From contig CAYSCH010000148.1 in the NCBI GenBank assembly GCA_964429355.1, positions 1-20,436 on the forward strand: a DNA stretch of 20,436 nt, given 5' to 3'. The notes beneath the pieces were generated by a model, which searched no databases, had not been told where the DNA came from, and worked only from the letters and a program-made list of their open reading frames with translations. The position numbers and the translations under genes are program-made. Below are positions 1 to 7,766 of this stretch, piece after piece (within the stretch, counting starts at the first letter, position 1; every line of letters starts with the position of its first letter). Source of the DNA: JAAYAY01 sp964429355 (GTDB lineage Bacteria; Planctomycetota; Planctomycetia; Pirellulales; Thermoguttaceae).

Positions 1-19
1 CTCCGTCCCGTATCCCAAG

Positions 20-62
20 GGCCCGCCGCCGGAACACCACTTCCCGCGACGGGCCATTTTTT
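20..62 (+). terminator. Intrinsic terminator of a gene left of the window
   Basis: Bases 20-29 (GGCCCGCCGC) pair with 46-55 (GCGACGGGCC) with one mismatch. An inner GGAA/TTCC pairing at 31-34/41-44 extends the hairpin, and six T follow at 57-62. This is the classic stem plus T-run of a Rho-independent terminator reading rightwards. It implies a plus-strand gene ending just outside the window. Pairing was found by eye and no folding energy was calculated. Confidence 0.6.
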
Positions 63-70
63 GCCCCCGC

Positions 71-119
71 GCCGCTCCTTGCTCCTTGCTCCTTGCTCCT
101 TGCTCCTTGCTCCCTGCCG
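71..119. repeat. Heptad tandem repeat array 1
   Basis: A strictly 7-bp periodic tract. Five uninterrupted CTTGCTC copies (78-112) are followed by a variant CCTGCCG, and a partial unit precedes them. The invariant G falls at 74, 81, 88, 95, 102, 109 and 116. Array 2 ends with the same two units in the same order (CTTGCTC then CCTGCC), so the two arrays are the same repeat family. Confidence 0.85.
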
Positions 120-287
120 CCCCCCCAACTCTCGACCGCGAAAGAATAATGCATAAACATCATCCCTAGGTTTTGGCACATACCTAAAAAGGGTGGTAAA
201 CACTTGCGCTTCGACACAGCTTCCTAATCAGGCATTACCAGATGACTTACACCCTCCCCGCTCGCCCAAGTCTACTTTCGGATCACA

Positions 288-299
288 CACGCATGCGTG
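288..299. promoter_or_regulatory. 12-bp palindrome, possible operator
   Basis: CACGCATGCGTG is a perfect 12-bp inverted repeat in the region upstream of the secreted glycosidase. Palindromes of this size can be dimeric regulator sites, but one copy of this length can also occur by chance. No regulator gene is adjacent. Confidence 0.2.
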
Positions 300-341
300 C
301 CAAAACTATCACGTTCACACCACCAATAAAACATTTTTACA

Positions 342-418
342 CCTGTCCCCTGTCCCCTGTCCCCCGACTCCTGACTCCCGACTCCTGTCCCCCGACCCCT
401 GTCCCTTGCTCCCTGCCC
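342..418. repeat. Heptad tandem repeat array 2
   Basis: Eleven contiguous 7-bp units (77 bp) without a phase break, of the pattern CC(T/C)G(T/A)C(C/T). The G of each unit lies at 345, 352, 359 and so on to 415. Units include CCTGTCC, CCCGACT, CCTGACT and CTTGCTC. The tract is C-rich on the plus strand with no purine-rich unit. Comparable short heptameric repeats are known from cyanobacteria. Function here is unknown. Confidence 0.85.
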
Positions 419-488
419 CAAAGGCTCAGCCCGCCGAGACGGCCGCCCGGCGCGAGCCTGCCAGTTCCGCCTCTTTTCCGGCGGGACT

Positions 489-517
489 TTCGCGGGCGAC
501 CGGGTGGGGCCTACAAT
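489..517 (+). promoter_or_regulatory. Candidate promoter of the glycosidase gene
   Basis: A TACAAT -10 box (512-517, five of six matches to TATAAT) with a poor -35 (TTCGCG, 489-494) at 17 bp spacing. It would start transcription near 524, about 37 bp before the ATG at 561. The 11-bp string CCTACAATGGC around it recurs at 4207-4217 upstream of xseB. Confidence 0.3.
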
Positions 518-560
518 GGCGGCAACAACCGATCTACCCTATCTCGAAGGAAAGGCTGCC

Positions 561-3500
561 ATGCGTTCACAACGATTCACGCGTCCGGCGATTCGGCGAG
601 GGTTATTTCTGCTGACGTGCTGCCTGGCGATGATCTTTTCGGGTAGCGCCGCGCCGAGCTCGGCCGACTCGCTGGCCGACCAGTTCGCCTCCCCTCCCGA
701 TTCGGCCCGCCCCTGGGTCTACTGGTTCTGGCTGAGCGGCAACATCACCCGCGAGGGGATCACCGCCGACCTGGAGGCCATGAAACGGACTGGCATCGGT
801 GGCGTCCTGATCATGGAGGTAGACCAGGGCGCGCCGGTCGGACCTGTCGATTTCATGAGCCCGTCGTGGCGGGAGTTGTTTGGCCACGTCCATGCCGAGG
901 CAAAACGGCTCGGTCTGGAGGTCAATATGAACAACGATGCCGGCTGGAATGGCAGCGGCGGCCCCTGGATCAAGCCCGAGCAGGCCATGCAAGAGGTGAC
1001 GTGGACGGAGACCCATGTTGTCGGGCCGCAGCGTTTCGAGGGCCAGTTGCCCCAGCCGGAAGCCACGGCCGATTTTTACCGCGATGTTGCTGTCCAGGCA
1101 TTTCCCGCCAAGGGGGAGTATCGTATTCCGGATGTTGCCTCCAAGGCGGCCTTTCAGAAGTACCGGGGCGATCAGGCCGGCAGCGCCGAGTTCTCCTCCG
1201 ATATGGCGATTCCAAGGGCTGAGATCGTCGACCTCATCAAAAAGATGGATCGCGAGGGACGACTCGTCTGGGATGTGCCGCCGGGGGAGTGGACGATCCT
1301 GCGGCTGGGCCACACCTGCACGGGGGCCCAGAATGCGCCCGCACCGGCCAGCGGCCGGGGGCTCGAGTGCGACAAGCTCAGCCGGGAGGGAATCGAAGCC
1401 AATTTCACGGGCATGATGGCGAAACTGGCGGCCGACACGGGCATTGCCTCGCAATCCTCCAAGGCCGGTCTCGTGGCCACGCACATCGACAGTTGGGAAA
1501 ACGGTTCGCAGAACTGGACGGCGCGGATGCCCGAGGAATTCCGCAGCCGCCGCGGCTACGACCTTGCGCCCTTTCTGCCGGTCTTCACCGGCCGGGTCGT
1601 CGAAAGCCTCGAAGTCTCGGAGCGTTTTCTTTGGGACCTGCGGCGGACTGTCTCCGAGCTGGTGGTCGAGAACTACGCAGGGCATTTCCGCGACCTGGCC
1701 CACGCCGCCGGCATGCGGTTCACAGTGGAGGCCTACGGCAGCCCCTGCGACTATATTCCTTACGGCGGCCAGTCCGATGAGCCCATGGGCGAGTTCTGGA
1801 CACCCCGCGGCGGGGCGCTGGAAACCTGCCGCGGAATGGCGTCGACGGGGCACATCTACGGCAAGCCGATCGTCGGTGCCGAAGCATTTACCTCCGGCGA
1901 CGAGGAACGCTGGCGTGAACATCCGGCCGTGCTCAAAGCCCTTGGAGATCAGGCGTTCTGCGAAGGAATCAACCGTTTCGTCTTTCATCGTTACGCCATG
2001 CAGCCGTGGCCCGATCGCCGGCCGGGAATGACCATGGGGCCCTGGGGCCAACACTACGAACGCACTCAAACGTGGTGGGAACAGTCTCGTGCCTGGCACG
2101 AGTACTTGGCTCGCTGCCAGTTCCTGCTGCGGCAGGGGTTGTATGCGGCCGACGTCTGCTTTCTCCAGCCGGAAGCGCCGCCTCAAGGCTTCGGCCGGCA
2201 CCAGCTCGCCGGCTACGCCTGGGACGAGTGCTCAGCCGACGCGGTACTGACGCGGATGTCCGTCCGCGATGGACGGATCGTTTTGCCCGACGGCATGAGC
2301 TACCGGCTCCTCGTTCTGTCCGAGACCCGGGCGATGACGCCGCGCTTGCTGGGAAAACTGAAGGAACTCGTCCAGGCCGGCGCCACGGTGCTCGGTCCCC
2401 GTCCGCTCAAATCGCCGAGTTTGCAGGATTTTCCGGAGTGCGACCAGCAGGTGCAGCAGCTCGCCGGTGAACTCTGGGGCAACTGCGACGGCCAGCAGGT
2501 CAAGGACAGTCGCCTCGGCAGTGGAAGAGTCTTCTGGGGGCTGTCGCCGGAAACCGTGCTGGAGCAGGACGACGAACTGGCCCGCCACATCCCGGGTTTT
2601 CATCTGGNNNNNNNNNNACTTTGTGGCCAGCGATGAACCGTTCGAGGCCACCGCGGCCTGTGCCTTTCGCGTGACGGGAAAGCTCCCCGAATTCTGGTCT
2701 CCCCAGACGGGCCGAATCGAGCCTGCCGCCGTCTACGAGCAGAAAGACGGCGTGACTGGAGTTTCGCTCACACTGGAACCGCGAGGTTCGACCTTCGTGG
2801 TCTTCCGCCATCAGGCACCTGGCGCCGATCCGGTAACGCTCGTGCGCCGCGACGGAAAAACGCTCTTGACGGCCGCCATGCAGCCCAGGCCCGATATCGT
2901 GGTCCGTCAGGCCCGATACGGCGTCCTGGACGACCCGCAGCGGACCCGCGACGTCACGAAGAGAGTTCAGCAGCAAGTGGACGCCGGCAGTTACGATTTT
3001 CCAGTTGCGACCATGGCCGAAGGGGACGACCCGGCCTTTGGCGTGATAAAAACGCTCGTGGTCGACTACACCGTCGACGGTAAGCCGCTCACGGTGAAGG
3101 CCTGCGACCCGGACACAATCTACCTTGGCCGTGAGGTCGCCAACGTCCAGATCGAAAAGGCGGTCTACGGCGTGCTCGACGATCCGAATCGCACCCGTGA
3201 CGTGCGCGAGAAACTCCAACGCCTTGTCGACGCCGGTTACGGCAGTTTCACCGTCTCGCTCATGGCCAGGGGAGGCGACCCGGCCTACCGCGTGGTCAAG
3301 ACCCTCGACGTCGAGTACACGATGGGCGGCAAGCGGCTGCGGCTGACCGGCACCGACCCGGACACGGTCAGCTTCTTTGTGGCCGCCGCGCCGCCGCGTG
3401 CTGTCGCACAAGTCCTTTACGATGGGGAAGGTCGTGTTGTCCTGGAAGCTCGCGAACCGGGCCTGTATGAACTTACGACGGCATCCGGCAGTTCCCAAAG

Positions 3501-4098
3501 CGTTAAAATCGAGACCCTTTCGCCGACGGTCGAAATTGACGGTCCTTGGGAAGTCGCCTTCGATCCCAAGTGGGGCGGACCGGAGCAGGTGACCTTCGAC
3601 CAGCTTGTGGACTGGTCAAAGCGTTCGGAAGACGGTATCCGCTTCTATTCCGGCGCGGCCGTTTACCGCAAGACGTTTGCCTATCCGGAGTCGGAACTCT
3701 CGGGCAAGACGCGGCGAGTTGTTCTCGACTTGGGTAAAGTGGCCGTGATGGCCGAAGTTCAACTCAACGGCAAACAGCTTGGCATTCTCTGGAAACCTCC
3801 GTTCCGTGTGGACGTGACCGACGTATTGAAGTCAGGTGACAACTCGCTGGAGGTGAAGGTCGTCAACCTCTGGATCAATCGCATGATCGGCGACGAACAA
3901 CTGCCCGACGACAGCCAGCGCAACCCCAACGGCACCCTTCCGCAATGGCCCCAGTGGGTCCAGGAAGGCAAGCCCAGCCCGACCGGGCGCTACACCTTCA
4001 CCAGTTGGCGGCTCTGGAAGAAAGACGACCCCCTCGCCGAGTCCGGCTTGCTTGGCCCGGTGACCTTGCAGGCGTCGGAAAGAGTGAACGTGGAGTGA
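561..4098 (+). CDS. Secreted GH106-like glycoside hydrolase (interrupted by an assembly gap)
   Basis: Probable secreted polysaccharide-degrading enzyme of the GH106 (alpha-L-rhamnosidase) type. The ATG at 561 is chosen because AGGAAAGG lies about 5 bp upstream and a signal peptide follows (basic start, hydrophobic residues about 14-28, Ala-rich cleavage region). The GTG at 504 is in frame but has neither. The catalytic part runs from about residue 45, with family-like motifs WVYWFWLSGNITREG, IGGVLIMEVDQGAP and GSPCDYIPYGG, to the N gap. After the gap come FVASDEPFE, two copies of an ~80-residue module (2896-3126 and 3145-3375) and a C-terminal jelly-roll/GH2 sugar-binding-like domain (about 3529-4050; GPWEVAFDPKWGG, YRKTF). 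Ten Ns at 2608-2617 shift the frame from one half to the other. Sequence on the two sides sums to exactly 1175 codons, so the real gap length is probably a multiple of three and this is one intact gene. Family is fairly sure; substrate is not. Confidence 0.85.
2608..2617. other. Assembly gap (10 N)
   Basis: Ten ambiguous bases inside the glycosidase. Ten is a common placeholder, so the true missing length is unknown. The upstream side ends in HL- and the downstream side resumes at FVASDEP. In GH106-like proteins a short His-Arg-containing segment usually precedes the equivalent FVAN/FVS stretch, so some tens of bases are probably missing. Confidence 0.95.
2896..3126 (+). repeat. Glycosidase internal module, copy 1
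   Basis: A 77-residue protein module with landmarks YGVLDDP, TRDVTKRVQQQVDAG, GDDPAF, KTLVVDYTVDGKPL and DPDTIYL. Copy 2 lies 249 bp (83 codons) downstream. The pattern, with a DVT...LQ...V core followed by a DP...K.L.V.Y hairpin, resembles the C-terminal domain of DNAJC11-type proteins (DUF3395-like). That assignment is from memory of the pattern and is tentative. Confidence 0.75.
3145..3375 (+). repeat. Glycosidase internal module, copy 2
   Basis: Second copy of the module: YGVLDDP, TRDVREKLQRLVDAG, GGDPAY, KTLDVEYTMGGKRL, DPDTVSF. By eye about 40 of 77 positions are identical to copy 1 with no gaps, so the domain was duplicated in tandem and has since diverged. Both copies sit between the catalytic part and the C-terminal jelly-roll. 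Confidence 0.75.
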
Positions 4099-4186
4099 CC
4101 CGCGGCATCGCCTCGCCCCAAGCGGTGTATTCCGCACAATCCGCAGGATCGTCATGCGTCTATGTCCGTCATCGTGGGCCGGGCCT

Positions 4187-4214
4187 TCGACAGAATGCGC
4201 CGGTCCCCTACAAT
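4187..4214 (+). promoter_or_regulatory. Candidate sigma-70-type promoter for the xseB-ispA-dxs cluster
   Basis: TCGACA (4187-4192, five of six to TTGACA), a 16-bp spacer and TACAAT (4209-4214, five of six to TATAAT). Transcription would start near 4221, leaving a leader of about 135 bases before the GTG of xseB. The position between the glycosidase stop and xseB fits a separate transcription unit. Confidence 0.5.
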
Positions 4215-4356
4215 GGCCTGGAAGGCTGTCGACGTGCGGATTTTGGGGCAACGGGCGTTTGTCCAGCGCAGCGGCAGCCAATCCCGGCCAACCGAGATCG
4301 AACACCGACGCTTGACAGACATTTTCGAATTTCCGGCAGTCGGAGGGTCAGGAGAC

Positions 4357-4740
4357 GTGGCGAAAAAACGCGAGAAGCCGTCGGAAGACGAAAGAATCGA
4401 TTTTGAAGGGGCGTTGGCCGAATTGGAGGAGATCGTACACGCCCTCGAGGACGGCGAAATCGGTCTGAGTGAGTCACTCGCCCGGTACGAAAAGGGAGTT
4501 GTGCTCCTCCGGCAATGTTACAACATGCTCGAGGGGGCCCAACGCCGGATCGAACTGTTGACCTCCGTCGATACGGAGGGCCGGCCCGTCGTCACTCCGG
4601 TCGATGATGCCGAACTGACCCTGACCGAGAAGGCAGAGCGGCGCAGTCGTCGGCGAAGCAGTCAGATGCCGGAAACCAACCCAATCGAGGGGGGTGGTGA
4701 TGCCGAGACCCACATGGACGTTCCGGAAGACATCATTTAG
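4357..4740 (+). CDS. xseB: Exodeoxyribonuclease VII small subunit
   Basis: Small, non-catalytic subunit of exonuclease VII, which with XseA degrades single-stranded DNA in the cytoplasm. Residues 14-72 match the family: FEGALAELEEIVHALEDGE, then LSESLARYEKGVVLLRQCY and a final helix GAQRRIELL. These form the helical hairpin that binds the large subunit. The GTG start at 4357 follows GGAGGG (10 bp upstream) and gives MAKKREKPSEDERIDFEG; earlier in-frame residues look non-coding. At 127 residues it is clearly longer than the usual 70-85. The extra C-terminal ~50 residues are charged (an RRSRRRSS stretch, then acidic) and probably disordered. xseA is not next to it; the upstream neighbour is the glycosidase. 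The order xseB-ispA-dxs matches the E. coli arrangement. Confidence 0.92.
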   Translation: MAKKREKPSEDERIDFEGALAELEEIVHALEDGEIGLSESLARYEKGVVLLRQCYNMLEGAQRRIELLTSVDTEGRPVVTPVDDAELTLTEKAERRSRRRSSQMPETNPIEGGGDAETHMDVPEDII

Positions 4741-4845
4741 AATACAGTAAGTTTGTGTGGTGTTTGGTTTTAGCGTTTACCCCCCCTTTTCGGATCACCG
4801 AGTGGCCGGGTAAGTTCTCCTGAGTTTCGATCTCGCAAACGTTTC

Positions 4846-5739
4846 GTGGATACGATTTCGATTGACTTACCTGAGGTTGCCGCTCGCTATCGTACCTTGG
4901 TTGACGAGGCACTTTCTTCTCGGCTGCGCGTGAGGACGGGCTGTCCTTCGCTGTTGGCCGAGGCAATGCGATACAGCGCGCTGGCGCCGGGCAAGAGACT
5001 GCGGCCCATGCTGGTGTTGATGGCGGCTGAAGCCTGTGGCGGGCTCCTGGAGGATGCCATGCCCGCGGCGTGTGCCGTCGAGATGGTTCACGCCTACTCG
5101 CTGATTCATGATGATCTGCCGGCCATGGATGATGACGATCTGCGGCGGGGCAGGCCCACTTGCCACCGGCAGTTCGACGAGGCGACCGCCATTCTTGCCG
5201 GAGACGGCCTGCTGACTCTGGCCTTCGAACTTCTGGCCACCGAGATCCAACCGGGCGACGTTGCCGCCCGTTGCTGTGCCGTTCTGGCGTCTGCCGCTGG
5301 TGTCGCCGGCATGGTCGGTGGCCAGGCTGACGATATGGCTGGCGGTCTGGTGGGGGATGACCTGGAGCGGATCGAATCGATCCACGCACGAAAGACAGGG
5401 GCCCTGATCAACGCCAGTCTCGAATTGGGAGCGATCTGCGCCGGGGCCGATTCCGCACGGATCGGCATGCTCCGAGCGTTCGGCGGCCGTCTCGGGCTGG
5501 TGTTTCAGATCACCGACGATCTTCTCGACGTCCGTGGCGACGCCGGCGCGGTCGGCAAACGCGTGGGGAAAGATGCCGAACAGGGAAAGGTGACCTATCC
5601 GGGTCTGCTGGGCGTCGAAGCCAGCATCCGGCGGGCCGAGCGACTCATTGAAGAGGCGTGCGACGGGCTGCGTCCCTTGGGAGCCAAGGGAACTGGTCTG
5701 GAGGCCGTGGCACGATATGTCTTGGAAAGGAATCGTTGA
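4846..5739 (+). CDS. ispA: Polyprenyl synthetase, farnesyl/geranylgeranyl diphosphate synthase type
   Basis: Cytoplasmic prenyltransferase that condenses isopentenyl diphosphate with allylic diphosphates (DMAPP, GPP) to make farnesyl and possibly longer diphosphates for quinones, undecaprenyl carrier and carotenoids. Both Asp-rich motifs are present: DDLPAMD at residues 89-95 and DDLLD at 224-228. The conserved GKRLRP (49-54) and GDGLLTLAF (119-127) are also seen. Length 297 is typical. The start is a GTG at 4846 without a strong ribosome binding site; no better start is in frame. The stop TGA overlaps the ATG of dxs by one base (TGATG), so the two are translationally coupled. Chain length specificity (C15 versus C20) cannot be read safely here. 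Confidence 0.92.
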   Translation: MDTISIDLPEVAARYRTLVDEALSSRLRVRTGCPSLLAEAMRYSALAPGKRLRPMLVLMAAEACGGLLEDAMPAACAVEMVHAYSLIHDDLPAMDDDDLRRGRPTCHRQFDEATAILAGDGLLTLAFELLATEIQPGDVAARCCAVLASAAGVAGMVGGQADDMAGGLVGDDLERIESIHARKTGALINASLELGAICAGADSARIGMLRAFGGRLGLVFQITDDLLDVRGDAGAVGKRVGKDAEQGKVTYPGLLGVEASIRRAERLIEEACDGLRPLGAKGTGLEAVARYVLERNR

Positions 5740-7661
5740 TGGACAAGATCCTTTCGACTATTCATTCAGCGGAAGATCTGCAACCGCTTTCTCATAAGGA
5801 TCTGGAGCAGTTGGCCCGCGAAATCCGCGAGGCGCTCTGCCGCCTGCTGGGCCAGCGCACCGCCCATTTCGCCTCGAATCTGGGCGTTGTCGAATTGGCC
5901 ATTGCCCTCCATACGACGTTCGACTTCACTCGCGATCGTTTGATCTGGGACACGGGACACCAGGTCTATCCGCACAAGCTGATCACGGGGCGCTACAAAG
6001 AATTCAGCACAATTCGCACCCGCGGCGGATTGATGGGATACCCCAACCCGGCGGAGAGCGAGTACGACTTGTTCATGACGGGCCATGCCGGGTGCAGCGT
6101 TTCCTGCGGCGTTGGCCTGACCTGTGCCGACGACTTGCTGCGCCACCAAGAACACCGCCACACCGTGGTCGTGATCGGCGACGGGGCCTTCTCGTCGGGA
6201 ATCGTCCTGGAGGCCCTGAATCATGCCGGCGGTCTGAAAAAGAACATGACCGTCGTCCTCAACGACAACAAGATGTCGATTTGTCCCCGGGTCGGTGGAA
6301 TCGCCGACTGTCTCGACCGGCTCCGGATGAGCCATCTGTATACCGGGCTGAAGACCGAGATTCAGCGAGTCTTGAACAACATGCCCATGATCGGCGACCC
6401 GGTCGAGCGATTCCTCACGCAAACGAAGGACGCGATCAAGGCGGGTATACTCGGCGGGATGCTGTTCGAGGAGCTGGGGTTCCGCTACATCGGTCCGGTG
6501 GACGGGCACGACATTCGCCATCTTCAAAAATACCTCGCCAAGGCTCGTGCGTTCAACGAACCGGTGCTGCTGCACGTCGTCACGGAGAAAGGCCGCGGGT
6601 TCGCCCCGGCCGAAGAAGACCCGGTGACCTTCCACACCCCGGCGCCTTTTGCGAGAGAGAACGGAACGGTCGTTTCGCTCAGGAAGCAGCCGGCCGGAGC
6701 CCCCTACACGGAGCTGGCCCGCAACGGGATTCTGGTGGCTATGCGGCGCGACCCGCGAGTCTGCGTGATTACGGCGGCGATGTGCCAGGGCAACATGCTC
6801 GAGCCCCTCCGCGAAGAGTTTCCGGACCGCTTCTTCGATGTGGGGATTTGCGAATCGCACGCCGTTGGATTCGCTGCGGGCCTGGCCAAGGCGGGCATGC
6901 GCCCCATCGTCGATATCTACCGCACGTTCCTGCAGCGAAGCTACGATCAGATCTTCCAGGAGCTTTCGCTGCAGAAGCTCCCCGTGGTTCTGATGCTCGA
7001 TCGGGCCGGCGTCGTCGGTCCCGACGGCCCCACGCACCATGGCGTGTTCGACCTGGCATACCTGCGTCCCTTCCCCGGCCTGACGATCATGGCCCCGGCC
7101 GATGCGAGCGAAATGACGCCCATGATCGACCTGGCCCTCTCTCTCAACAGTCCCTCCGCCATTCGCTATCCCAAGTGCGTGGCCGAGTCGGTCAACCGGA
7201 TCCACACGCCTGTCGAACTGGGAACCGCCGAGGTTGTGGAAACCGGCGAAGACGGCCTGATTGTCGTGTGCGGGACCCTGCTGGCCGATTGCGGCCGGGC
7301 GGTCGATATCTTGAGGGCGGAAGGCCTGAACGTGGGATTGATCAACGCGCGGTTCGTCAAGCCGCTCGATACCGAAACCCTCGTGCATGCGATTCGCCAG
7401 GCACCGTTCACTCTGACGGTCGAAGAAGGGATGCTCGCCGGAGGATTCGGCAGCGCCGTCCTGGAGGCACTCTGCGACGGAGGAGTCGAGATTGCCCGTT
7501 TCCACCGAATCGGCGTTCCCGATCGATATATCGAACATGCCACCCGAACCGAACAACTCGAGGAACTCGGCCTGACCGCCGAGTCAGTCGCGGCCGAATG
7601 CCGCCGTCTGGCCCTCGCAAGCGAAGCCGCCGGAGTCCCCGTTCGGCACACCGCCCGGTAG
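5739..7661 (+). CDS. dxs: 1-deoxy-D-xylulose-5-phosphate synthase
   Basis: Thiamine-diphosphate enzyme that joins pyruvate and glyceraldehyde 3-phosphate to DXP, the entry step of the MEP isoprenoid pathway, whose IPP/DMAPP feed the IspA-type enzyme encoded just upstream. Seen: HFASNLG with the conserved His43, GHQVYPHK (74-81), GHAG (115-118), the ThDP/Mg motif GDGA (147-150) to ND (175-176), the transketolase catalytic Glu372, and DRAGVVGPDGPTHHG (421-435). The usual AEQHAV around the Glu reads CESHAV here. A C-terminal transketolase domain follows. Start ATG 5739 overlaps the ispA stop by one base and has GGAAAGGAA upstream; the longer GTG/ATG reading from 5658 lies inside ispA and is not used. 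Length 640 is normal for the family. Confidence 0.95.
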   Translation: MDKILSTIHSAEDLQPLSHKDLEQLAREIREALCRLLGQRTAHFASNLGVVELAIALHTTFDFTRDRLIWDTGHQVYPHKLITGRYKEFSTIRTRGGLMGYPNPAESEYDLFMTGHAGCSVSCGVGLTCADDLLRHQEHRHTVVVIGDGAFSSGIVLEALNHAGGLKKNMTVVLNDNKMSICPRVGGIADCLDRLRMSHLYTGLKTEIQRVLNNMPMIGDPVERFLTQTKDAIKAGILGGMLFEELGFRYIGPVDGHDIRHLQKYLAKARAFNEPVLLHVVTEKGRGFAPAEEDPVTFHTPAPFARENGTVVSLRKQPAGAPYTELARNGILVAMRRDPRVCVITAAMCQGNMLEPLREEFPDRFFDVGICESHAVGFAAGLAKAGMRPIVDIYRTFLQRSYDQIFQELSLQKLPVVLMLDRAGVVGPDGPTHHGVFDLAYLRPFPGLTIMAPADASEMTPMIDLALSLNSPSAIRYPKCVAESVNRIHTPVELGTAEVVETGEDGLIVVCGTLLADCGRAVDILRAEGLNVGLINARFVKPLDTETLVHAIRQAPFTLTVEEGMLAGGFGSAVLEALCDGGVEIARFHRIGVPDRYIEHATRTEQLEELGLTAESVAAECRRLALASEAAGVPVRHTAR

Positions 7662-7662
7662 C

Positions 7663-7697
7663 GCTCGCGACTCGGTGGCTGCTGCTTGTTCGCGAGC
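7663..7697. repeat. 8-bp inverted repeat after dxs
   Basis: GCTCGCGA (7663-7670) and TCGCGAGC (7690-7697) pair perfectly around a 19-base loop, starting two bases after the dxs stop. There is no following T-run, so it is not a standard terminator. It could be an mRNA processing or stability element between dxs and nadK. Confidence 0.35.
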
Positions 7698-7766
7698 AGT
7701 GCCTGCAACCGGTGCATTTGCGGTCCCCACATTTGGGCTTCGTATTCCCAGGTTGAAAGATCATCC

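Larger units (their letters stand above)
63..560. other. Non-coding region upstream of the glycosidase
   Basis: About 500 bp without a convincing gene. Short open frames here are rich in Pro, Ser and Cys, have no recognisable domain and no ribosome binding site, so I do not call them. The region holds two arrays of a 7-bp repeat (71-119 and 342-418), a 12-bp perfect palindrome CACGCATGCGTG at 288-299, a fairly AT-rich stretch around 140-340 and a possible promoter box (TACAAT, 512-517) near the gene. Confidence 0.6.

Noticed and set aside
342..418. CRISPR array
   Set aside because: Units are 7 bp with no spacers and no cas genes nearby.
193..646. Two overlapping open frames upstream of the glycosidase
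   Set aside because: They translate the heptad repeats into Pro/Ser-rich sequence and have no SD or similarity.
603..2201. Long minus-strand open frame opposite the glycosidase
   Set aside because: It is antisense to a gene with clear family motifs, has no domain and is the expected shadow in high-GC DNA.
4312..4317. Perfect TTGACA before xseB as a -35 box
   Set aside because: No -10-like sequence lies 16-18 bp downstream; the promoter at 4187-4214 fits better.
5766..7556. Long minus-strand open frame opposite dxs (and a plus-strand one at 6092-7756)
   Set aside because: Both are out-of-frame shadows of dxs, whose catalytic motifs are intact; compositions are Arg/Gly/Pro-rich.
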